Part shown: piece by piece, positions 49,019 to 56,458 of the stretch
Layout of the letters: the number at the start of each line of letters is the position of its first letter
Numbering within the stretch: position 1 is the stretch's first letter
Origin: Actinomadura sp. K4S16
Lineage (GTDB): Bacteria; Actinomycetota; Actinomycetes; Streptosporangiales; Streptosporangiaceae
Length of the DNA: 64,000 nt
Direction of reading: 5' to 3'
NCBI RefSeq assembly: GCF_008327685.1
Contig: NZ_BDDE01000022.1
Span: 1-64,000 of the forward strand
Position numbers and translations under genes: made by a program
Notes under the pieces: generated by a model
The model's input: the letters and a program-made list of their open reading frames with translations, nothing else
Database searches by the model: none
Told to the model about the DNA's origin: nothing

Positions 49019-49681
49019 TCAGACGTTGCGGAGGACCGAGACGACGATGCCGAGGACGGTCGCCTCGTCGCCGTCGATCACGTCGTAGGCGGGGTTGCGG
49101 GGTTCGAGCAGGACGTGGCCCTCGCGGCGCCGGTACACCTTCACGGTGGCCTCGCCGTCGATCATGGCGGCGACGATCTGGCCCGAGTGGGCCTCGGGCT
49201 GCCGGCGCACCACGACGATGTCGCCGTCGCAGATCGCGGCGTCGATCATCGAGTCGCCCCGCACGCGCAGGCCGAAGACGGTGCCGCGCCCGGTCAGCTC
49301 GCGGGGCAGCACCAGCGTGTCGTCGGCGTGCTCCTCGGCCGGGATGGGGACGCCGGCCGCGATGTCCCCGACGACGGGCACGGTCACCGGGCCGTCGGCG
49401 GACTCGCGCGCCGGACGGTCCGGCAGGAACATGCGCACGTCGATCGGCCGGGAGACCGCGGCGCCGCGCCGCAGGAACCCCTTGTCCTCCAGGCTCGCCA
49501 GATGGCGCGACACCGACGACGGCGACCGCAGGCCGACGGCGTCGCCGATCTGGCGCGTGCTCGGCGCGTACCCGTACCTGACCGCCCAGTCGCGGATCAT
49601 CGCCAGGATCCGCTGCTGGCGCGGGGGCAGCGCGGAGGCGTCCAGGTCCCCGAACGGATCAAGATCACTGTAGGCGGTCAC
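49019..49681 (-). CDS. lexA: LexA-type repressor
   Basis: A 220-residue LexA. The N-terminal winged helix starts ALPPRQQRILAMIRDWAVRY with recognition region RSPSSVSRHLASLEDKGFL. The self-cleavage site is Ala109-Gly110 in VGDIAAGVP, and the catalytic dyad is Ser144 in RGDSMID and Lys181 in ATVKVYRR; all are present. LexA represses DNA-damage genes and is inactivated by RecA filaments. GTG 49681 has no Shine-Dalgarno, but TACAAT lies seven bases upstream, so a leaderless transcript is possible. I see no GAAC-N4-GTTC SOS box near its start, which is unusual for an autoregulated lexA, and it is not near nrdR or recX here. Confidence 0.9.
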   Translation of the reverse strand: MTAYSDLDPFGDLDASALPPRQQRILAMIRDWAVRYGYAPSTRQIGDAVGLRSPSSVSRHLASLEDKGFLRRGAAVSRPIDVRMFLPDRPARESADGPVTVPVVGDIAAGVPIPAEEHADDTLVLPRELTGRGTVFGLRVRGDSMIDAAICDGDIVVVRRQPEAHSGQIVAAMIDGEATVKVYRRREGHVLLEPRNPAYDVIDGDEATVLGIVVSVLRNV

Positions 49682-49790
49682 CCGTGGAATTGTAGGGCGC
49701 GGCGGCCCGGAGGGCGGCCGGGACGCGCCTCGGCGGCGCCCCCGCGACCGTCGAGGCGGCGGCCTGCTCGCGGGCCGCCGCGCTCGCGGG

Positions 49791-50459
49791 TCAGCGCGCC
49801 CGCATCGCGTCCTCCAGCGCGGCCGCCTCGTACTCGGCGGCCAGCTCCACGACGTCCTCGGGAGCGCGCGCCGGGGAGCCGGCGTCGAACGGGGGCTGCG
49901 GGTCGTACTCCGTCCAGAGCTGCACGGCCTGGGCGGTCCGCGTGTCGGTGAGGAGCTCGACGAGGCGCAGCGCCATGTCGATCCCGCTGGAGACGCCCGC
50001 GGCGGTCACGATGCGGGCGTCCTCGTCGACCACGACGCGCTCCGGCGTCGGGTCGGCCCCGAAGAGGGGGAGCTTGTCCAGGTGCCGGTAGTGGGTGGTC
50101 GCGCGCAGCCCCTTGATGAGGCCCGCGGCGCCGAGGATGAGCGACCCGGAGCACACCGAGGCCGTCCAGCGGGTGGTGGCGTGGACGTCGCGCAGCCAGT
50201 CCGGGAGCGCCCCTTCCAGGACGTGGACGGTGCCGGGGCCGCCGGGGACGACCACCACGTCCGGGCGCGGCGCCTCGTCGAGGCCGACGGCGGTCATCTG
50301 GAGGGTGCGGCAGTCGTCGCGCACGGGGCCCGCCTGCTCGGCGGCGAACACCACGCGCACGCCGGGCGTGAGCGCCAGCATCTGGTACGGGCCGACGACG
50401 TCCAGCGCGGTGAAGCGGTCGTACAGCGGGATGACGACCGTGGTCTCGGGTGCGGTCAT
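49791..50459 (-). CDS. DJ-1/PfpI family protein
   Basis: A 222-residue single-domain DJ-1/PfpI protein. The fold's blocks are VVIPLYDRFTALDVVGPYQM, DVVVVPGGPGTVHVLEG and the nucleophile elbow TASVCSGSLILGAAGLIKG with a conserved cysteine. HYRHLDKLPLFGADPTPERV is like isonitrile hydratase and GlxA-type amidase-like domains. The activity is not known. It starts 10 bases after the four-helix membrane protein stop, so the two form an operon divergent from the GlxA-type regulator, whose N-terminal domain belongs to the same fold. ATG 50459 is supported by family alignment. Confidence 0.87.
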   Translation of the reverse strand: MTAPETTVVIPLYDRFTALDVVGPYQMLALTPGVRVVFAAEQAGPVRDDCRTLQMTAVGLDEAPRPDVVVVPGGPGTVHVLEGALPDWLRDVHATTRWTASVCSGSLILGAAGLIKGLRATTHYRHLDKLPLFGADPTPERVVVDEDARIVTAAGVSSGIDMALRLVELLTDTRTAQAVQLWTEYDPQPPFDAGSPARAPEDVVELAAEYEAAALEDAMRAR

Positions 50460-50469
50460 GGCGGCGGCC

Positions 50470-50895
50470 TCAGTGGTGGTACTCGCGCCGGCGCCGGAGC
50501 AGCACGGCGAGCATCGCGACCATCATCAGGACGTGCGCGGCCGTCATGAACGCCATCCCGCTCATGACGCCGGCCCAGACGAGCGGGACCAGCACCGCCG
50601 GAACGTACATCGCGGCGCACATCTCCAGTGTGCAGCCCCAGCCGTGGCGGCGCAGGCGCATCCAGGCGGCCATGCCGACCGCCATGTCGGTGGCCATGAG
50701 CAGGTAGTGGGCGCCCGGATGCGCGTCGAAGTCGACGGTCAGCCCGAGAGCCGCGCGGAGCGCGCCGAGGACGATCATCCCGGCGAACATCGCGAGCACC
50801 ATCTCGACGTAGTGCAGGGTGAGCCGCCGCCATGAGGCGCGCGGGCGGGCGGCGGCCCGTGAATCGGAGTCCAGGGTGTGGGACGAGGTAGCCAT
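50470..50895 (-). CDS. Four-helix membrane protein of unknown function
   Basis: A 141-residue integral membrane protein. A hydrophilic N-terminus (about 30 residues, Arg/Ser-rich) precedes four helices, roughly LHYVEMVLAMFAGMIVLGAL, YLLMATDMAVGMAAWMRL, MCAAMYVPAVLVPLVWAGVM and AFMTAAHVLMMVAMLAVLL. It ends RRRREYHH. Methionines and histidines in the helices are notable, but no family was recognised. ATG 50895 follows GAGAGTGATGCC. It lies in an operon with the DJ-1 gene and is divergent from the GlxA-type regulator. Confidence 0.7.
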   Translation of the reverse strand: MATSSHTLDSDSRAAARPRASWRRLTLHYVEMVLAMFAGMIVLGALRAALGLTVDFDAHPGAHYLLMATDMAVGMAAWMRLRRHGWGCTLEMCAAMYVPAVLVPLVWAGVMSGMAFMTAAHVLMMVAMLAVLLRRRREYHH

Positions 50896-50970
50896 GGCAT
50901 CACTCTCGGCGCGCCGGGCCCGGCCCCGCCAGCTCCGGACGCGGGGAGGTCCGAAAACTTGGGGTAGCGG

Positions 50971-50992
50971 TCTATCGGACATAGGTGATAGA
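50971..50992. promoter_or_regulatory. Inverted repeat between the DJ-1 operon and its regulator
   Basis: TCTATC (50971-50976) and GATAGA (50987-50992) flank 10 bases in the 124-bp divergent region. The A/T-rich site is suitable as an operator for the GlxA-type regulator. Confidence 0.4.
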
Positions 50993-51019
50993 GACGCCGA
51001 CGGGCAATACCGTGGCGGT

Positions 51020-51985
51020 ATGCACGAACTGCGCCGCGTCCTCGTGGTGGGCTACCCGGCGGCCGAACTGCTGGACATCGCCTGCGTCGTCTCGGCGCTC
51101 CAGGTGGCCAACTTCCTGAACCGCCGGGGCGTCTACGACGTCTCGCTCGCCTCGCCGGGCGGCCGGCCGATCCACACCGGGACGGGCCTGACGCTCCAGG
51201 CGCAGTGCTCGCTGGAGCGGGTCACCGGGCCGCTCGACACGCTGGTGGTGTCCGGGGGCATCGGCTATGTCGACGCGATGGAGGACGGGCGGCTGGTCGC
51301 GCACGTGCGCAGGCTCGGCCTGGAGTCCCGCCGCGTGGCGTCGGTGTGCACCGGCGCCGGGGTGCTCGCCGCCGCCGGGCTCCTGGACGGGCGCCGCGCG
51401 TCGACGCACTGGGAGCACGCCGACTACCTGGCGGGCCGGTTCCCGGCCGTCGAGTTCGACAGCGGACCGATCTTCGTGACGGACGGGGGAGTGTGCACGT
51501 CCGCCGGAGTGACCGCCGCCCTGGACCTCACGCTGTCGTTCATAGAGGCCGACGTCAGTCCGGACCTGGCCCGGAGCGTGTCGCGGCAACTCGTGACCTA
51601 CCTGCAGCGGCCCGGCAACCAGGCGCAGATGAGCATGTTCACGGCGCCCTCGGCACGCCACTCCCTCGTCCAGGACGCCGTCGCGCACATCGCCGGGAAC
51701 CCGGCGGCGGACCTGTCGACGGCGGCGCTGGCCGCCCGCGCGGGCGTCAGCCGGCGCCATCTGTCCCGCCTGTTCATGGCCGAGCTCGGCATGAGCCCGG
51801 GGCGGTTCGTGCGCCGGGCGCGCGGCGAGGCCGCCGCGCACCTGCTGACCGGCACGGCGCTGACCGTGGAGACGATCGCCGCCCGCTGCGGGTTCGGCAG
51901 CGAGGAGGCGCTCCGCCAGGCGTTCCGCGGCCTCTACGGCGTCTCGCCCTCCCACTACCGCGCCACGCAGAGCAGCTCCCGCTGA
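51020..51985 (+). CDS. GlxA-type transcriptional regulator (DJ-1 domain plus AraC HTH)
   Basis: A 321-residue protein. Residues 1-190 are a DJ-1/PfpI-like sensor domain (VLVVGYPAAELLDIACVVSA; VASVCTGAGVLAAAGLLDGR with the cysteine; STHWEHADYLAGRFPAVEF). Residues 215-318 are an AraC double HTH with AALAARAGVSRRHLSRLFM and IAARCGFGSEEALRQAFRGL. It probably controls the divergent operon encoding a four-helix membrane protein and a free-standing DJ-1 protein. ATG 51020 matches the family start; GTG 51012 is out of frame. The gene ends one base from the stop of the broken ArsR-like gene. Confidence 0.92.
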   Translation: MHELRRVLVVGYPAAELLDIACVVSALQVANFLNRRGVYDVSLASPGGRPIHTGTGLTLQAQCSLERVTGPLDTLVVSGGIGYVDAMEDGRLVAHVRRLGLESRRVASVCTGAGVLAAAGLLDGRRASTHWEHADYLAGRFPAVEFDSGPIFVTDGGVCTSAGVTAALDLTLSFIEADVSPDLARSVSRQLVTYLQRPGNQAQMSMFTAPSARHSLVQDAVAHIAGNPAADLSTAALAARAGVSRRHLSRLFMAELGMSPGRFVRRARGEAAAHLLTGTALTVETIAARCGFGSEEALRQAFRGLYGVSPSHYRATQSSSR

Positions 51986-51986
51986 G

Positions 51987-52704
51987 TCAGCGGCCCGCGA
52001 GGAGCCGGTCGCCCAGCTCCGTCCTGGAGTACAGGACGCGCCGCCCGTCGCGCCGAGCCGCGAGCAGGCCCGCCGCCCGCAGAGCCTGGAGGTGCGCGTT
52101 GACCGAGGGCGCCGACAGGGCGAGCTGCGCGGCGGCCTGGGTGGTCGACATCGGGAGGTCCAGCTGCGCCAGGAGGGCCGCGCGGGTCCGCCCGAGCACC
52201 TCGGCGAGCGCCGCGGCGGCGGGGGTGGGGCGCCGGGCCCAGAGCCTGCCGACGCCGCGGGGCGCGTAGGACACGGTCGGGACGTTCGGCCGCGCGGTGA
52301 GGACGATGACGTCCGGCCAGGCGAACGCGCACGGCACCAGGACCAGCCCGCGGCCGCCGAGGTCGGCGTGCCCCTCGTAGTCCTTGACGACCCGGATGAC
52401 GCCGTCCGCGAACCCGACCGACGGGTGCAGGTCGCGCATCATCTTCTGGACGCCGGGGCGGCGAGGGGACCAGGAAGTCGGGGATGTAGCCGGCGGGCCG
52501 CACCAGCGCCGTGAGCAGCTCCATCACGTGCGGCGGGAGCCGCTCGTGAACCCGGGCGCGGAACCGGTCGCACCACGCGCGGTGCAGGTGCCATCCGTCG
52601 CGCGCGCTCTGGAGGGTGCGCACGCTGGCGACGCACTCCCACAGCGGCGACGACGCGAACCGGACGCGGCCGAGGTCGGCCGCGGTGAAATGCAGGTGGA
52701 TCAC
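51987..52704 (-). pseudogene. Broken ArsR-type (DUF5937-like) regulator: internal deletion with frameshift
   Basis: The frame starting at ATG 52704 reads MIHLHFTAADLGRVRFASSP, then LWECVASVRTLQSA and on to GYIPDFLVPSPP near 52450, the N-terminal half of a family I recognise as DUF5937/ArsR-like regulators. The C-terminal half, DLHPSVGFADGVIRVV through VLVPCAFAWP to the winged helix STTQAAAQLALSAPSVNAHL, continues in another frame from about 52442 to 51987. Intact members have about 100 more residues between these parts, so a deletion shifted the frame. The C-terminal fragment alone could be a 151-residue protein from ATG 52442, but without the usual sensor half. The operator-like repeat upstream is intact. 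Confidence 0.75.
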
Positions 52705-52716
52705 CGACCGCCCCTT

Positions 52717-52738
52717 CGATTAGGGCAGAGCCTAATCG
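52717..52738. promoter_or_regulatory. Operator-like palindrome between the broken regulator and questin-oxidase gene
   Basis: A perfect 8-bp inverted repeat CGATTAGG / CCTAATCG with a 6-bp centre (GCAGAG), in the 70-bp divergent gap. It probably served the now broken ArsR-like repressor. Confidence 0.6.
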
Positions 52739-52774
52739 TCGCCCCGGTCCCGGCGGCGGGCGGACACTGCCCGC

Positions 52775-53896
52775 ATGACCACAGCGCATGACCGCCTGCT
52801 CGAGTCCTACCAGCGCCTTCACGCCTACGGCCCGGAGTTCGGCGGCGACGAGGAGGGCGACCACGGGATGACCAACCACGGGCCGATGGCGGTCGAGGTC
52901 ATCGTGCGGCGCGGCCTGGACGTCGACGTCGACCGCTGGCTCGACCGCTACGTGCGGCGCCTCGCGGAGCCGCCCTCCTCCGGCGCGGAGATCTCCCGCC
53001 GCGACTGGCGCGCGGCGCTCGGGTCCGCCCGGCGCCTGCCCGCCTGGACGCGCTTCTTCCGCACCGAGCTGCGCGAGCGGCCGTGGACGGACGTCCTCAC
53101 CGAATGGTGGCCGCGCCTGCTCCCCGGCATCGTGGCGGGGTCGACGCACGGCGTCATCCGGGTCGGGCACGCCGTACGGGCCCTGCGCGACGCCCCCGGC
53201 GCCTCGCCCGCGCCGGAGCTGGTCGAGGAGCTCGCGCACGGGCTCGCCTTCTGGGCCGCGCGGTACCGCGAGCTGCCGGGGACAGTCCCGCCCGGGGGAG
53301 TGCTCGCACCGGCCGACGCCCTCCGCGGCGTCGCGCGCCTGGCGGACCAGAGCGGATACATCGCGCACCGCCTGGACCGGCTCGCCGGGACGTCCGGCTG
53401 GCCGGCGAGCGTCCGCCGGCTGCGCGGCCCGGCGTCGGCCGAGGAGGTGCCCGAGCGCCTCGAATCCCTCGTCGACGCGGCGGTCTCGGCGTACCTCGGC
53501 CTCGGCCGCGCCGCGCCCGTCCTGCTGGTGCACGCCGCCACGGCCCCGAACGCCGTCCGGCACATCCTGCCGGTGCTGCCGGCGCGGCTGTGGACGGGCG
53601 GCTTCGCGGCCGCGTGGGCGGCGGCCGCCGCGATCGTCGCGACCTACGCCCCCGCCGATCCGGCCCCGCATCCGGAACCCGCCGGGCTCACCCCCGCCGC
53701 AGCGCTGGAACGCGCGGCGGACCACGGCGACGAGCACGTCCTGAAGTTCACCGACACCGCCGTCGAAGCTTTCGACCGGACCGGCGACCCGGCCCACCTC
53801 GCAGCCGCCGCCCACGCCCGCACCCTGATCCCGAGCCCCTGGCGGATGCGCCCCGGCGGGCCGGCGCGCCGCCCTGACGACCAGGGGAATGTTTAG
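52775..53896 (+). CDS. Questin oxidase-like protein
   Basis: A 373-residue protein of the questin oxidase-like family (DUF4243). Indicative segments are LLESYQRLHAYGPEFGGD near the start, MTNHGPMAVEVIVRRG, LLPGIVAGSTHGVIRVGHAV, LVHAATAPNAVRHILPVLP and the C-terminal HGDEHVLKFTDTAVEAFDRT. The conserved histidines suggest a metal- or oxygen-dependent role; in fungi the family includes a Baeyer-Villiger-type oxidase. The bacterial function is unknown. ATG 52775 lies 36 bases after the palindrome. With the adjacent regulator broken, the gene may be constitutively expressed. Confidence 0.85.
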   Translation: MTTAHDRLLESYQRLHAYGPEFGGDEEGDHGMTNHGPMAVEVIVRRGLDVDVDRWLDRYVRRLAEPPSSGAEISRRDWRAALGSARRLPAWTRFFRTELRERPWTDVLTEWWPRLLPGIVAGSTHGVIRVGHAVRALRDAPGASPAPELVEELAHGLAFWAARYRELPGTVPPGGVLAPADALRGVARLADQSGYIAHRLDRLAGTSGWPASVRRLRGPASAEEVPERLESLVDAAVSAYLGLGRAAPVLLVHAATAPNAVRHILPVLPARLWTGGFAAAWAAAAAIVATYAPADPAPHPEPAGLTPAAALERAADHGDEHVLKFTDTAVEAFDRTGDPAHLAAAAHARTLIPSPWRMRPGGPARRPDDQGNV

Positions 53897-53954
53897 ACCG
53901 GGCGCGGTGCGGTAGAGCGGACCGATCACTTCGGCCGCCTCGGGGAGACGAGTC

Positions 53955-54131
53955 ATGCCGCTTGCGGAAGAACCCGACGGGGACCAGGCGAGCATGCCCG
54001 AGAACCGGCCGCCCGGCGAAGAAGTGGACGGGCCCCCGCCCCGCACCGTCGCCGGCTACGCCTCTTTCACCGCGACGACGGCTCCCACCCCGGCGGCCTC
54101 TTCTCCGCTCACCGCCTCCACGCCTTCCTGA
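53955..54131 (+). CDS. Small hypothetical protein
   Basis: A 58-codon frame with GGGGAGA seven bases before its ATG. It reads MPLAEEPDGDQASMPENRPP then GEEVDGPPPRTVAGYASFTA and ends in a Thr/Ala/Pro/Ser stretch. The GTVAGYASFT-like portion loosely recalls the N-terminus of general-stress-protein-like domains, so it could be a truncated remnant, but this is weak. Third-position GC is fairly high. It converges with the four-repeat protein gene. Confidence 0.35.
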   Translation: MPLAEEPDGDQASMPENRPPGEEVDGPPPRTVAGYASFTATTAPTPAASSPLTASTPS

Positions 54132-54152
54132 GTCCGGCGACGCGGCAGGTCT

Positions 54153-54626
54153 TCACTCCTCGCTTGCCGTCCTGTCTCCGGCGGTGCCGCTCGCGCCCGT
54201 CCCGAGGTGCCGGACCCGCCGCTCGACGTCCCTGCGCGCGCCGCCGGTGTCGGGCGCCGGGTCCGTCCCGAGCGTCCCGGCGGCCTCGCTCGCGCCCGTG
54301 CCCACGCCCTGGACGCGCCGCCGCACGTCCGCTCGGGCCTCGGCGCCCTCCGACTCCGGCGCCCGGTCTCCGAGGTCGCCGTGCCCGCCCGTCCCGAGGT
54401 GCTGGACGCGCTCGCGGACGTCGCTCTCGGCCTCGCCCATGCCCGGGCCGGCCTCCGTCTCCAGCGTCCCGGGCCTGTCGCTCGCGCCGGTGCCGACGCG
54501 CTGGACGCGCCGCTCGACGTCCCTCTCGGCGTCCATGCCGCTGCTCTCCTCGCGCAAAACTCCCCCCGAGTCCGTCTCGGCCCCACGTCCGGAATCCTGC
54601 TGATACCCGCTCTGACCAGGGAACAT
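54153..54626 (-). CDS. Acidic four-repeat protein of unknown function
   Basis: A 157-residue hydrophilic protein with four copies of a motif DV-x-x-RV-x-x-x-GTG: DVERRVQRVGTG (36-47), DVRERVQHLGTG (69-80), DVRRRVQGVGTG (100-111) and DVERRVRHLGTG (133-144), at 31-33-residue spacing. The linkers are rich in Glu, Gly, Ala and Thr. Third-position GC is very high, supporting real coding. No signal peptide or membrane segment is visible. ATG 54626 has GAGGA two bases upstream. It is divergent from the clpP pair across 93 bp, sharing a palindrome. I recognise no family. Confidence 0.6.
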   Translation of the reverse strand: MFPGQSGYQQDSGRGAETDSGGVLREESSGMDAERDVERRVQRVGTGASDRPGTLETEAGPGMGEAESDVRERVQHLGTGGHGDLGDRAPESEGAEARADVRRRVQGVGTGASEAAGTLGTDPAPDTGGARRDVERRVRHLGTGASGTAGDRTASEE

Positions 54627-54631
54627 GTCCT

Positions 54632-54648
54632 CGCGCCTGTGGGGCGCG
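54632..54648. promoter_or_regulatory. Palindrome between the repeat protein and clpP genes
   Basis: CGCGCC (54632-54637) / GGCGCG (54643-54648) with a 5-bp centre. CGC...GCG palindromes are the kind of site bound by ClgR-type XRE regulators of actinobacterial clp genes, and an XRE gene lies at 56.0 kb. A second palindrome, GCGGATCCGC, follows near 54658. The assignment is by analogy. Confidence 0.35.
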
Positions 54649-54719
54649 CTGCTCTGAGCGGATCCGCCGAGGGCAGATCAGGCTGTCACCGGTCCGCGGG
54701 CGGGCGCAGAGTGAAGGGC

Positions 54720-55349
54720 ATGAGCGAGGAACAGTCAATCCCGTTGTTCAACGAACGCGTGCGGAGCGAGCTCTACCAGCAGCGCGTCCTCGTGCTCGAC
54801 GGCCCGCTGGACGACGACAACGGCACGCTGCTGGCGACGCAGCTGATGACCCTGGCGAGGGAGGACTCCTCGACCGACATCGCGCTGTGGATCCATTCGC
54901 CCGGCGGGTCGGTGCCGTCGATGCTGGCGATCCGCGACGTCATGCGGCTCATCCCGTGCGACGTGTCCACGCTGGTGCTCGGCATCGCCTACAGCGCCGG
55001 GCAGTTCCTGCTGTCGTCCGGCACGCCCGGCAAGCGCCGCGCGATGCCGCACGCCCGCGTGCTGATGCACCAGGGCTCCGCCGGGATCGCGGGCGCCGCC
55101 GTCGACATCGAACTGCAGGCCAACGACCTGCGCCACACCCGGGACACGGTGCTCGGCCTCATCGCAGAGGACACCGGCCAGCCCATCGAGCGCGTCTTCG
55201 AGGACTCGCTGCACGACCGCTGGTACACCGCGCAGGAGGCGCTCGACTACGGGTTCATCGACGCGATCGTCAGCACGTTCGACGAGGTCATGCCCACCCG
55301 CCGCCGCCCCGTCGGGCTCGGCGCACCGTCCGGAGGAGACGCGCGATGA
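54720..55349 (+). CDS. clpP: ClpP-family serine protease subunit
   Basis: A 209-residue ClpP homologue. The catalytic triad is present: Ser92 in GIAYSAGQFLLSSG, His117 in ARVLMHQGSAG and Asp166 in LHDRWYTAQEA. LWIHSPGGSVPSMLAIRDVM forms the oxyanion region. It degrades unfolded or tagged proteins with a Clp ATPase in the cytoplasm. ATG 54720 has GAAGGG. It overlaps the next clpP-like gene by four bases (ATGA), so the two subunits should form mixed rings. It is a paralogue pair of the kind actinomycetes carry beside the main clpP1P2, to judge from context. Confidence 0.9.
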   Translation: MSEEQSIPLFNERVRSELYQQRVLVLDGPLDDDNGTLLATQLMTLAREDSSTDIALWIHSPGGSVPSMLAIRDVMRLIPCDVSTLVLGIAYSAGQFLLSSGTPGKRRAMPHARVLMHQGSAGIAGAAVDIELQANDLRHTRDTVLGLIAEDTGQPIERVFEDSLHDRWYTAQEALDYGFIDAIVSTFDEVMPTRRRPVGLGAPSGGDAR

Positions 55350-55948
55350 GCACCTACACGATCCCGAACGTCATCGCGCAGCACCCCCGCGGTGAACGGA
55401 TCATGGACGTCTACTCGCATCTGCTGACCGAGCGGATCATCTACCTCGGCACCGCCATCGACGCGGGCGTGGCGAACGCCCTCGTCGCGCAGCTGCTGTA
55501 CCTGGAGTCCGACAACCCCGAGCGCGACATCCAGCTGTACATCAACTGCGAGGGCGGAGACCCGAGCGCGATGCTCGCCGTGTACGACACGCTGCGCTAC
55601 ATCCGCGCGCCGGTGGCGACGACGTGCGTGGGCCAGGCGGTCGCCGTCGGCGCCGTGCTCCTGGCGGCCGGCGACCCCGGCAAGCGCGCGGCCCTGCCCC
55701 ACACCCGGGTCGTCCTGCACCAGCCGATCGGGCAGGGCCGCGGGGCGATCCCGGACCTCATCCTCCAGGCCGACGAGGTCGTCCGCGTCCGCGCGGACAT
55801 CGAGGGCATCCTCGCCCGGCACACCGGGCAGGACGTCGCGACCCTGCGCGCCGACACCGACCGGGACCGCGTCTTCACCGCGAACGCGGCGCTGGAGTAC
55901 GGCCTCATCGACCACGTCCTGGAGGAGCGGCAGCCGATGCCCGCGTAG
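55346..55948 (+). CDS. ClpP-like subunit lacking the catalytic serine (ClpR-like)
   Basis: A 200-residue ClpP homologue. The nucleophile position of the GQAxSxG motif is Ala100 (CVGQAVAVGAVLLAAG), confirmed in the DNA as GCC. His125 (VVLHQPIGQG) and the aspartate region (DTDRDRVFTA) are kept. The handle and axial regions (ERIIYLGTAIDAGVANALVA; LYINCEGGDPSAMLAVYDTL) are normal, and GGDPS replaces GGSVx. It should therefore be a non-catalytic ring subunit, similar in principle to cyanobacterial and plastid ClpR. ATG 55346 overlaps the clpP stop and has CGGAGGAGA upstream. Confidence 0.88.
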   Translation: MSTYTIPNVIAQHPRGERIMDVYSHLLTERIIYLGTAIDAGVANALVAQLLYLESDNPERDIQLYINCEGGDPSAMLAVYDTLRYIRAPVATTCVGQAVAVGAVLLAAGDPGKRAALPHTRVVLHQPIGQGRGAIPDLILQADEVVRVRADIEGILARHTGQDVATLRADTDRDRVFTANAALEYGLIDHVLEERQPMPA

Positions 55949-55957
55949 CGCGACCGG

Positions 55958-56344
55958 CTACGCGGCGAGGGCGTACGCCGCCTGGCAGGTCGGGCCGGCC
56001 GGAGCCGCTCCGGCCGGCACGGCCAGCAGGCCCGTCGCGATCGCCAGCGTCAGGTCGCCGAGCGTCATGTCGAGGGCGCCGGCGACGGCGGCGATCATCT
56101 CGCTCGACGGCTCCTTCACGCCGCGCTCGATCTCGGAGAGGTACTGCGGTGAGACCCCCGCCCGGCGGGCGGTCTCCACCAGGATCTCGCCGCGTTCGAG
56201 CCGTGCGCGCCGCAGGCACTGGCCGAGCGCGTCGCGCCACAGCGGCTCGGCCGGCGGGCGCGCCGCGGCGGGCCGGTGCGGCGCATGCTCGTGCGGCTTC
56301 TCGATGTCGTCGGCGGGCGTGAGCGGTCGCGCGGTCTCGGCCAT
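55958..56344 (-). CDS. XRE family regulator (ClgR/PopR-like)
   Basis: A 128-residue protein. After a variable Pro/His-rich N-terminus, residues 45-100 are an HTH_XRE domain (LRRARLERGEILVETARRAG; VSPQYLSEIERGVKEPSSEM). The order RRARLxxG...SxxYLSEIERGxKEPSSE is like that of ClgR. The Ala/Pro-rich end is non-conserved. Tail-to-tail with the ClpP-like pair (nine bases apart), it is the likely regulator of those genes, by analogy with clp regulators in streptomycetes and corynebacteria. TACGAT lies six bases before ATG 56344, hinting at a leaderless mRNA. Confidence 0.8.
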   Translation of the reverse strand: MAETARPLTPADDIEKPHEHAPHRPAAARPPAEPLWRDALGQCLRRARLERGEILVETARRAGVSPQYLSEIERGVKEPSSEMIAAVAGALDMTLGDLTLAIATGLLAVPAGAAPAGPTCQAAYALAA

Positions 56345-56458
56345 GCGCACATCGTAGATCGGCATCCCCGCGGGGCCCCAGCGATTCCGCCGACCGCAGA
56401 ACGGGGCCGGGGACGAAGGGCCCTCGCTCTCTCGGGGGGCGGATGTCATTCTGAGGGC

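Noticed and set aside
52439..54046. 535-codon minus-strand frame opposite the questin-oxidase-like gene
   Set aside because: Shadow of 52775-53896; the plus-strand protein has recognisable family motifs and an upstream operator-like site.
54164..55948. Long plus-strand open frame crossing the four-repeat protein and clpP
   Set aside because: Only the last 201 codons (the ClpP-like second subunit) are real; the preceding part is antisense of the repeat protein and off-frame of clpP.
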